This document shows positions 1-5,100 of a stretch of DNA of 5,361 nucleotides, piece by piece. Below the pieces are notes generated by a model. It saw nothing but the letters and a program-made list of their open reading frames with translations. It made no database searches and had not been told where the DNA came from. The DNA is taken from contig JAAYZH010000039.1 in NCBI GenBank assembly GCA_012514965.1, positions 1-5,361 of the forward strand. The letters are read 5' to 3'. This DNA comes from Clostridiaceae bacterium (GTDB taxonomy: Bacteria > Bacillota > Clostridia > Saccharofermentanales > Fastidiosipilaceae). Numbering within the stretch: position 1 is the first letter of the stretch; every line of letters begins with the position of its first letter. Position numbers and translations under genes: made by a program.

Positions 1-728
1 ATACGGAGAATTAACATGGTGGCAATAATACCCGAAATGGATGGCAAGGTGATGTAGAACACTTGCTGGAAACGTGAGGCACCATCAATTTTGGCCGCTT
101 CGTATAGTTGTGTATCGACACTGGCCAGCGACGCCATGTAGATAACCGTGTTCCAGCCAAAGGTCTTCCAGATCATGGAAACGACCATGGTAGGGATAAA
201 AGGTTCAGGTCTGGACAGGAAGGCAATCGGGCTGCCGCCGAACATACGAACCACGTTGTTGACCATACCACCGTCCGTGGAAAGCAACGATGTCATGATG
301 CCGCCTAAGACCACCCATGAGAGAAACTCCGGCAGAATAAATAGCGACTGTACACCCTTCTTGATCCGTTTGCCCCTAAGCTCATGCATCAGCAATGAAA
401 TAATGATGGGAAAAGGAAAGCCAAAAAGAAGCCGAATAAACGAGATATAGATCGTGTTCTTGAAAACCTGCCAAAACTTGCTCGTGGCGAATACATTGGT
501 AAAGTTTTCGAAGCCGACCCAGGGACTGCCCAGAATACCTTGCCGCGGCTTAAAATCCTTAAAGGCAATGGTAGCCCCGTACATAGGTGCATAATGAAAA
601 ATCACGTAATAGGCCAAGAGCGGAATCAACATAATGTACAGCCACTTATGCTGCACCATGTAGCGCCCGCTCTCTCTTATTCGTTCGGCGAATGAACGCC
701 TGGCCAGCTTGGGTGTTTGTAGTGCCAT
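1..728 (-). CDS. LplB-type sugar ABC transporter permease, 3'-truncated by window edge
   Basis: Inner-membrane permease subunit of a carbohydrate ABC importer (binding-protein-dependent transport system, LplB/YtcP-like group). The visible 242 codons start at ATG 728-726, preceded by a GAGAGGGG Shine-Dalgarno (742-735, 6 nt spacing), and stay open to the left edge. The signature of the family is plain: a cytoplasmic N-tail (1-26), a first membrane segment (about 27-47) leading into YAPMYGATIAFKDFKP (46-61), then SPWVGFENF (68-76), GFPFPIIISLLMHELRG (103-119), LPEFLSWVV (132-140), and the ATPase-contacting EAA loop at 210-229 (YEAAKIDGASRF through TLP). Members are usually about 290-320 residues, so some 50-75 C-terminal residues lie outside. 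The usual partners, a second permease and a lipoprotein binding protein, would be expected further left. The family is clear; the sugar carried cannot be told from this sequence. Confidence 0.93.
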   Translation of the reverse strand, partial: MALQTPKLARRSFAERIRESGRYMVQHKWLYIMLIPLLAYYVIFHYAPMYGATIAFKDFKPRQGILGSPWVGFENFTNVFATSKFWQVFKNTIYISFIRLLFGFPFPIIISLLMHELRGKRIKKGVQSLFILPEFLSWVVLGGIMTSLLSTDGGMVNNVVRMFGGSPIAFLSRPEPFIPTMVVSMIWKTFGWNTVIYMASLASVDTQLYEAAKIDGASRFQQVFYITLPSISGIIATMLILR

Positions 729-734
729 AAATTT

Positions 735-742
735 CCCCTCTC
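735..742 (-). promoter_or_regulatory. Shine-Dalgarno site of the ABC permease
   Basis: Read on the minus strand, GAGAGGGG lies 6 nt before ATG 728. It fixes the permease start and rules out later in-frame ATGs such as codon 24. Confidence 0.75.
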
Positions 743-801
743 ATGACATTGTCTGTTGCCGCAGATCAGTAATTATGCCTAAATCTCTCAATACGAAATC
801 G

Positions 802-827
802 ATCATAACACGAGTCCAGTTATTCAA
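802..827 (-). promoter_or_regulatory. Candidate promoter for the sugar ABC operon (extended -10)
   Basis: On the minus strand the sequence TGTTATGAT (810-802) matches an extended -10 (TGn plus TATGAT, one mismatch to TATAAT). A TTGAAT hexamer (827-822) lies upstream with a 14-nt spacer, too short for a good -35, so the extended -10 would carry most of the strength. The predicted leader to the permease ATG is about 65-70 nt. Seen by eye only. Confidence 0.4.
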
Positions 828-1009
828 CGAGCTTAAAATTGAACGAGTTGCGATCATGATGGTAGTCTATTTTACCGAACAATTATGGATTATGAGCGAA
901 ATCATCTTGCCTGGCATTTCGCATGCATTGATGTAAATTATTCACCAGTTTCGCATCTAAATATGTATAAGGCAGTTTGGCGTTTCTCTGTTTGCTGCTT
1001 CTCTAATTG

Positions 1010-1038
1010 GCTTAAAAAAGTTTATCCTGACGTATAAT
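1010..1038 (+). promoter_or_regulatory. Candidate promoter for the membrane-protein gene
   Basis: A perfect -10 hexamer TATAAT lies at 1033-1038, about 49 nt before ATG 1087. The matching -35 at 17-nt spacing (GCTTAA, 1010-1015) is poor; TTGGCT at 1007-1012 is a better hexamer but the spacer would be 20 nt. An A-rich stretch (1014-1019) lies between. The perfect -10 in the right place makes a promoter plausible. Confidence 0.5.
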
Positions 1039-1086
1039 AGACAAATACACATATCCTGCATTTCGAATACAGAAAGGTTAAGCCTT

Positions 1087-1887
1087 ATGCCGATACGCAA
1101 TGATCTGGAAAATGACGATTATGGCCTGCTCTCATTCAAGCTGGAGGGTGACAGAGGCGATTCTGCCGCGGAGGCATCCGCCAGCAGGCAAGATCCATCA
1201 ACCATGACGCCGCCCGAAAGTGCGGAAGAAGTTCTGACCGAAGAGATCACGGTACCTAAGGCAAACGGAAATACTGTGGGTGCCTCCTCATATGACCGCC
1301 GTTTCGACTTTCGCAGCCAGATTCTGTTCCAGCGTCATGGCCGTGCCCAACGTCTCTTGCGTTTTGCGGCATTTGCTGCCACAGCGCTGGCTCCTTTGTC
1401 TTTGTTCCTCCGCCTTGGCGGCCTTGATGCGGGATGGACTTGGCTCATCTTTGCGCTTCTGCTTTGTTTCGCCGCAGTTGCGTTTATTCTGCAACGATCC
1501 CTGGCCAAAACCTGGCGCCACACGCTGGATTCCTGCTCTTTGCTTTTTCGCAGACACGGTCTTGAGCTAATTTTGCCGGCCGAACACAGCAAAGACTTCC
1601 ATTTTCCTCAAGGCCTATCCGTCGGCGCAAACAGCGGCAACGACTCGGAGTTTACTTCTTCTATACAGGGGGATTACCTGCACGTCCTCCTCCCCTATGA
1701 TTCCTTGCTTGACCAGGCCTATCATACGCAGGAACGAACCATGCTGCTGACGATAGACGCGGTTCAAGGTGACCGCCTGATCACGATTCGTGTACCGGAC
1801 TCCTCTCTCGATCGTACTTCGCGCAACCTTCTGGAAACAGAGATATTCAACAGGGCCGGCCGATCACTGCGGAGCATTCACGATTAG
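1087..1887 (+). CDS. Hypothetical two-helix membrane protein
   Basis: Not a family I recognise with confidence. The 266-residue product starts at ATG 1087 after AGAAAGG (1071-1077, 9 nt spacing). Residues 1-68 are acidic, polar and probably disordered, rich in D, E, S, T and P. Two hydrophobic segments follow (about 91-109 and 116-135) joined by a short loop, so both ends should face the same side of the membrane, most likely the cytoplasm given the flanking R and K residues (R82, R86, R89, R91; R137, K141, R144). A soluble C-terminal domain of about 125 residues (142-266) has alternating hydrophobic strands, such as DYLHVLLPYDSLLDQ (196-210) and LITIRVPDSSLD (231-242). The layout of two helices followed by a small beta-rich domain recalls YcxB-like proteins, but that is a weak architectural impression. 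It lies upstream of the acyltransferase, 191 nt away on the same strand. The reading frame is intact, so it is very likely a real gene. Confidence 0.8.
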   Translation: MPIRNDLENDDYGLLSFKLEGDRGDSAAEASASRQDPSTMTPPESAEEVLTEEITVPKANGNTVGASSYDRRFDFRSQILFQRHGRAQRLLRFAAFAATALAPLSLFLRLGGLDAGWTWLIFALLLCFAAVAFILQRSLAKTWRHTLDSCSLLFRRHGLELILPAEHSKDFHFPQGLSVGANSGNDSEFTSSIQGDYLHVLLPYDSLLDQAYHTQERTMLLTIDAVQGDRLITIRVPDSSLDRTSRNLLETEIFNRAGRSLRSIHD

Positions 1888-1888
1888 T

Positions 1889-1908
1889 AGAGGACGAATA
1901 TGACTTGA
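1889..1908 (+). other. Start-stop mini-ORF with its own Shine-Dalgarno
   Basis: AGAGGA (1889-1894) sits 5 nt before ATG 1900, an ideal initiation site two nt after the stop of the preceding gene. The ORF is only ATG ACT TGA (1900-1908). The frame used by the acyltransferase is open here and includes a TTG at 1905 that overlaps the TGA. It may be a vestigial start of the acyltransferase gene, a leader mini-ORF controlling downstream translation or RNA stability, or chance. What is seen is only the good ribosome site followed immediately by a stop. Confidence 0.4.
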
Positions 1909-1998
1909 CGAACCGTTCTCTGGCTGACAACTTAGACACGCTCCCTCGCTTCGCTTATCCAGGGATATGCCTGAAGACCGCCTCGGCAACAAGCTTTT

Positions 1999-2008
1999 AT
2001 GCTATATT
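1999..2008 (+). promoter_or_regulatory. Candidate extended -10 promoter for acyltransferase and symporter
   Basis: TGCTATATT (2000-2008) fits an extended -10 (TGn then TATATT, one mismatch to TATAAT), about 70 nt before ATG 2079. No good -35 is visible at normal spacing. If it is active, the acyltransferase and symporter can be transcribed independently of the membrane-protein gene. Confidence 0.35.
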
Positions 2009-2030
2009 TGTGACAAGTATTTTTTCGAAG

Positions 2031-2050
2031 TTAGCAGGGCTTAACAGGGC
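2031..2050 (+). repeat. Tandem 10-bp direct repeat
   Basis: TTAGCAGGGC (2031-2040) is followed directly by TTAACAGGGC (2041-2050), 9 of 10 identical. The period of one helical turn, just downstream of the candidate -10, would suit tandem operator half-sites. It may also be chance. Confidence 0.4.
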
Positions 2051-2068
2051 GCTGTTCATCTCTATAGC

Positions 2069-2073
2069 AAAGG
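2069..2073 (+). promoter_or_regulatory. Shine-Dalgarno that supports the ATG 2079 start
   Basis: AAAGG lies 5 nt before ATG 2079. It favours this start over the in-frame TTG at 1905, whose nearest ribosome site (AGAGGA 1889-1894) is 10 nt away and better placed for ATG 1900. Confidence 0.55.
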
Positions 2074-2078
2074 TGTTT

Positions 2079-3470
2079 ATGGATAATAGACAGCAAACAC
2101 ACTCCGGTGCGCAGCACTCGGCCACTACAGACTATCGCGGCAAGCCCCGCTACCGAATTCTTTTCGCCTCGCTGCGACCTTTTGTCCGCCTCCTTACCTG
2201 GCTGCTTTTTAATTACAAACCGATCCGTTTTCACGAGAACAAGGATCAGAACTATTTTATTCTCTCCAATCACACCGGCTCCTTAGATCCGCTGTTCCTG
2301 ACACTGAGCTTCGACAGGCCAATCTTTTTTGTCGCCTCAGATCACTTGTTCCGCCTGGGCTGGGTGAGCAAAGTACTGGATTACCTGGTTGCGCCGATCC
2401 CGATTGTAAAGTCCAAGCTAGACCTCAAGGCACTCCGAGTCATTCGCAACGAGCTGGAGGCTGGTCGCACGGTCGCCCTCTTCCCCTCCGGCAACCGCTC
2501 CGTGGCGGGTCCCGAGGAGAAGATCCCTCCCGCGACAGGTAAGTTGCTTAAGATGCTTAAGATCCCGGTTTTATTATTCCGGCTTGAGGGAGGCTATCTG
2601 ACTTCGCCGCGTTGGGCCAAACACCATCGTCGAGGCAAAATGAGCGGCTCTGTTGTAATGCACCTCACAAAAGAAGATCTCGAACAGCATTCCGCAGCCG
2701 AGCTCGATGACATGCTCGTGCGCTTTTTGGACGCGAATCCCTACAGCCTGCCTACCCGCCACAAGATCAAGTATCGTGGGTGCCGCCCGGCTGAGCATCT
2801 TGAGAGAGTTCTCTATGTTTGCCCTGGCTGTCAGAGACTGGCAACCTTGCATTCACACAAAGACCTCCTTTCTTGTTCCTGTGGATTTGCGATCCGCTAC
2901 ACAAACACCGGTCAATTTGCCCCTGCCACTTGGAACCCTGCAGATCAGTTGTGGTCTGAACGCTACCCCAACGTAGAAGCGTTCTACAGCTGGCAACGTG
3001 AACATCTGGCCGCAACCTTCTCTGAAACCGAGCCGGCTGCCATTCCAGTTGATCAGGTGATGTTCACGGACGAGCGAGAGAGCCTGACCCTGACACAGAG
3101 GGCTCGGCACAACAGCCACAGGATCAAGGGCAACCTGACGCTCTACATCAATCGTCTGGAATACAGAGACGAGAAGAGCGGCGAAGTTTTGGCCTTCGCG
3201 CTTACAGACATCAGTGATCTCAGCTGCATTGGTCCGCAGCGCTTGCAATTCACCGATGCTCGCGACGGTTCTGTCTACGAAAGTCAGAATCGCCAGCCTC
3301 GCTCGGCCTATAAATACATCGATGTAATCCAAGCAATCAAGCAGAGCGCGCTTCAGGCAAAAGTACAGACCAAGCTTGCCGCTGAGCAGAATTTGGACAG
3401 GCAAAACCACACAGCGGGGGCCGAAGAAGCCTCGTTGACAGAAGAAACAGCAACTACCCAAGCAGTCTAG
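2079..3470 (+). CDS. PlsC-like 1-acylglycerol-phosphate acyltransferase with C-terminal zinc ribbon
   Basis: Predicted membrane-associated phospholipid acyltransferase (LPLAT/PlsC superfamily), likely transferring an acyl group to a lysophospholipid such as lysophosphatidic acid. From ATG 2079 it has 463 residues. The acyltransferase domain spans about 25-225: an amphipathic or membrane stretch (27-46), motif I NHTGSLDP (64-71) with the catalytic H65-x4-D70, motif III FPSGNRS (135-141), then KIPVLLFRLEGGYL (161-174) and SPRWAKHHRRGK (176-187). Motif III usually reads FPEGTRS; here Glu is Ser. Residues 245-280 form a zinc ribbon (C248, C251, C266, C268). The C-terminal domain (about 290-425) starts with a tryptophan-containing helix (302-311) and continues with strands; the last 40 residues are polar. 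Ordinary PlsC proteins are about 200-260 residues, so this is a long form known from clostridia without, as far as I know, an assigned role for the tail. A TTG at 1905 would add 58 residues outside the domain. The symporter starts 18 nt downstream. Confidence 0.87.
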   Translation: MDNRQQTHSGAQHSATTDYRGKPRYRILFASLRPFVRLLTWLLFNYKPIRFHENKDQNYFILSNHTGSLDPLFLTLSFDRPIFFVASDHLFRLGWVSKVLDYLVAPIPIVKSKLDLKALRVIRNELEAGRTVALFPSGNRSVAGPEEKIPPATGKLLKMLKIPVLLFRLEGGYLTSPRWAKHHRRGKMSGSVVMHLTKEDLEQHSAAELDDMLVRFLDANPYSLPTRHKIKYRGCRPAEHLERVLYVCPGCQRLATLHSHKDLLSCSCGFAIRYTNTGQFAPATWNPADQLWSERYPNVEAFYSWQREHLAATFSETEPAAIPVDQVMFTDERESLTLTQRARHNSHRIKGNLTLYINRLEYRDEKSGEVLAFALTDISDLSCIGPQRLQFTDARDGSVYESQNRQPRSAYKYIDVIQAIKQSALQAKVQTKLAAEQNLDRQNHTAGAEEASLTEETATTQAV

Positions 3471-3474
3471 CAAC

Positions 3475-3482
3475 TAAGGAGG
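3475..3482 (+). promoter_or_regulatory. Near-consensus Shine-Dalgarno of the symporter
   Basis: TAAGGAGG lies in the 18-nt gap after the acyltransferase stop (3468-3470), 6 nt before ATG 3489. It is the strongest ribosome site in the window and fixes the symporter start. It suggests high translation from a shared transcript. Confidence 0.8.
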
Positions 3483-3488
3483 AATTCG

Positions 3489-4898
3489 ATGGACTTTACT
3501 TCAGCAAACGTCGAACTATGGAATGGCATGATCAGCAGCGGCATGATCGCGGTCCTGGTCCTCTTCGCCAACTTGCTCCGTCGGAATGTCAAATTTATCC
3601 GCAATGCCTTGATACCGACCTCGGTTCTGGCTGGATTTATTGGCATGCTGGTCCGTGAGCTGGGTTTGATCAAGCTCGATACGGGCTTTCTCGAGATGCT
3701 CACCTATCACTCGCTGGCCATTGGTTTTATCGCGCTGAGCTTGCGAACGCCAAACAGCCGCGACAACGGCGGACGCAAAGGCCAGGCGGTCTTTGACAGC
3801 GTGAACTCCGGCATGCTCATCGTCTCAAATTACTTGATCCAGGGTGTCCTCGGCCTCGTCATCACGATCGCCGCATCACTCACCTTTGCCCCAGGCTTCT
3901 TCAAGGCAGCGGGTATTCTCCTGCCCATGGGCTACGGTCAAGGCCCGGGCCAGGCAAACAACATCGGTTCCATGTACGAAACCTACGGCTTCGCGGGCGG
4001 CCAAAGCTTTGGCCTCGCGATCGCCAGCATGGGCTTTCTGTGGGCAAGTATCGGCGGTCTGGCCTACCTCAATTACCTGAAGAAGCGCAGCCTGCTGCCC
4101 CAGGAATCTCAAGTCGCCGCTGGTGAAGAAGCGGTTGAGATCCTCGAAGAAGCCGACGAAGTTCCCTTGACCGAACCGGTCGATCGCCTAACGCTGCAAC
4201 TGTGCTGGATCTTCCTGGTCTACGCTGCCACCTATGCCTTCAGCTTTGGCTTCCTCTGGATCTTCCGTGTCGTACCCGCCCTCAATGGCGTCTACAACAC
4301 GGTTGCGCCCTTGATCTGGGGTTTCAACTTCCTGATTGGTTCATCTTTGGCCCTGGTCTTGCGCGGACTCCTGGTCAAGTTCCGTGAACGCGGCTGGATG
4401 ACACACCAGTACACCAATGCCTACTTGCTGAACCGCATCTCCGGTCTCGCGTTTGACGTCATGATCGTCGGAGCCATCAGCACAATCTCCATCGGCGACC
4501 TGCAAGGCAAATGGCTCGTCTTCTTCCTGGTAACGTTCTTCGGTGGCCTGCTCTCGCTTGTTTACAACATCAAGATGGCCAAAATCGTCTATCCGGACTA
4601 CGCAATCTCCGGGATGATGGGCATGTACGGCATGATGACCGGCACAGCCAGCACCGGTATTATGCTGCTGCGCCAGACCGACCCGCTCTTCCGCACACCA
4701 ATGTCGACAAACCTCGTAACCGGCAGCTCCACAGCCATCGTGTTCGCCATTCCCGTGTTGCTGTTTGTAGGTTTGGCCCCGCAGTCCGACCTGCTCAGCT
4801 ATGTCTCAGCGGCAGCCTGCTTCGTGTATTGGGCTATACTCCACTTCACGCTTCTGTATCGGACGAAAAAGCGCGCGGCGACTGCCCTCAAGAAGTAA
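3489..4898 (+). CDS. Sodium/glutamate symporter, GltS (ESS) family
   Basis: Secondary transporter of the cytoplasmic membrane that would import glutamate, or a related anion, with sodium ions. The 469-residue protein is highly hydrophobic, with roughly ten to eleven membrane segments (for example 16-31, 40-58, 69-86, 107-131, 175-193, 237-260, 270-294, 318-335, 341-359, 410-428, 436-455). Two halves are separated by an acidic hydrophilic loop (about 207-232, rich in E). Each half has a glycine-rich re-entrant loop as expected for the inverted-repeat GltS fold: GYGQGPGQANNIG (148-160) and GMYGMMTGTASTG (378-390). The first corresponds in position to the G-rich pore motif of E. coli GltS but differs in sequence. 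At 469 residues it is longer than the approximately 400 of E. coli GltS, partly because of the central loop. It lies 18 nt behind the acyltransferase, probably in one operon. The family is fairly secure; substrate and ion are inferred from the family. Confidence 0.87.
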   Translation: MDFTSANVELWNGMISSGMIAVLVLFANLLRRNVKFIRNALIPTSVLAGFIGMLVRELGLIKLDTGFLEMLTYHSLAIGFIALSLRTPNSRDNGGRKGQAVFDSVNSGMLIVSNYLIQGVLGLVITIAASLTFAPGFFKAAGILLPMGYGQGPGQANNIGSMYETYGFAGGQSFGLAIASMGFLWASIGGLAYLNYLKKRSLLPQESQVAAGEEAVEILEEADEVPLTEPVDRLTLQLCWIFLVYAATYAFSFGFLWIFRVVPALNGVYNTVAPLIWGFNFLIGSSLALVLRGLLVKFRERGWMTHQYTNAYLLNRISGLAFDVMIVGAISTISIGDLQGKWLVFFLVTFFGGLLSLVYNIKMAKIVYPDYAISGMMGMYGMMTGTASTGIMLLRQTDPLFRTPMSTNLVTGSSTAIVFAIPVLLFVGLAPQSDLLSYVSAAACFVYWAILHFTLLYRTKKRAATALKK

Positions 4899-4927
4899 CA
4901 TCCGCACGCACTTCCTAAGCGCAAATT

Positions 4928-4957
4928 ACCAAGCACCGTCTTCTGATGGTGCTTGGT
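4928..4957 (+). terminator. Strong hairpin after the symporter, terminator-like but lacking a U-tract
   Basis: Arms 4928-4940 (ACCAAGCACCGTC) and 4945-4957 (GATGGTGCTTGGT) pair over 13 bp with a single G-U, closing a TTCT loop. It begins 29 nt after the symporter stop. The 3' side reads GTATTCAGG, so no real U-run follows; on the opposite strand the tail is AATTTG. It may be a weak or factor-assisted terminator for either direction, or an RNA-stabilising 3' hairpin. Confidence 0.6.
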
Positions 4958-5002
4958 GTATTCAGGGCTCCGAAGATTGAAATTGAGCACAGTGGGCCGC
5001 CC

Positions 5003-5070
5003 GCTTCTGGCAAAAAGTCGAGTTGTGTGTGTCTTGCACTTGGATAACTCGGATATTTGTCACCAGAAGC
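5003..5070. repeat. Structured extragenic repeat unit (long imperfect hairpin)
   Basis: Nested inverted repeats fold this noncoding stretch into one long stem. The outer arms are GCTTCTGG (5003-5010) with CCAGAAGC (5063-5070), 8 of 8. Next come CAAA (5011-5014) with TTTG (5056-5059), then the inner arms CGAGTT (5019-5024) with AACTCG (5046-5051), 6 of 6, and a 21-nt apical region. No start codon with a good ribosome site or open frame of note is seen. This kind of structure is typical of dispersed bacterial extragenic repeats (REP-like or MITE-like), but a copy number cannot be judged here. Confidence 0.5.
5008..5029 (+). repeat. Direct repeat copy 1
   Basis: This 22-nt word begins TGGCAAAAAGTCGAG and ends TTGTGTG. 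It matches copy 2 (5079-5100) at 21 of 22 positions; the one difference is T at 5018 against G at 5089. The period between copies is 71 nt. Confidence 0.75.
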
Positions 5071-5078
5071 CCAAATCG

Positions 5079-5100
5079 TGGCAAAAAGGCGAGTTGTGTG
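5079..5100 (+). repeat. Direct repeat copy 2, cut at the IS boundary
   Basis: This is the second 22-nt copy, beginning TGGCAAAAAGGCGAG. Similarity to copy 1 stops at 5100, where copy 1 continues TGTCTTGC and copy 2 switches to GGGGGCATGC. That break coincides with the inferred end of the insertion sequence. Confidence 0.75.

Larger units (their letters stand above)
729..1086. other. Divergent intergenic region between permease and membrane-protein genes
   Basis: This 358-nt stretch is AT-richer than the flanking genes and holds no convincing gene. It contains the ribosome-binding sites of both flanking genes and a promoter-like element for each direction. Short repeated words are visible: CGATCAT at 800-806 and 852-858, TTTCGCAT at two places around 917-957, and a TTCAA/TTGAA inverted pair near 823-842. 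These could be operator half-sites for a regulator of the sugar operon, but none is a long or perfect palindrome and no known operator consensus is evident. Confidence 0.6.

Noticed and set aside
108..450. Two overlapping plus-strand open frames (66 and 100 codons)
   Set aside because: They lie opposite the clearly coding minus-strand permease, have low-complexity basic translations, and have no suitable ribosome sites.
709..936. A 75-codon plus-strand open frame in the divergent intergenic region
   Set aside because: It overlaps the permease start and its ribosome site, has no recognisable domain, no convincing Shine-Dalgarno, and lies in AT-rich probable promoter DNA.
1905..2078. 58-residue N-terminal extension of the acyltransferase from TTG 1905
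   Set aside because: It is rare-start initiated, lies outside the acyltransferase domain, and has a less suitable ribosome-site spacing than ATG 2079. It is kept as an alternative, not as the call.
2853..3473. A 206-codon minus-strand open frame opposite the acyltransferase
   Set aside because: It is antisense to conserved zinc-ribbon and C-terminal coding sequence, its translation is cysteine- and arginine-rich without a domain, and it is a frame shadow.
4511..4918. A 135-codon plus-strand open frame overlapping the symporter
   Set aside because: It is out of frame within the symporter's conserved membrane segments; the translation is rich in R, H and P and has no family resemblance.
5008..5100. 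CRISPR array
   Set aside because: Only two copies are present, the 49-nt interval belongs to the same structured unit, the second copy is cut by an IS, and there are no cas genes.
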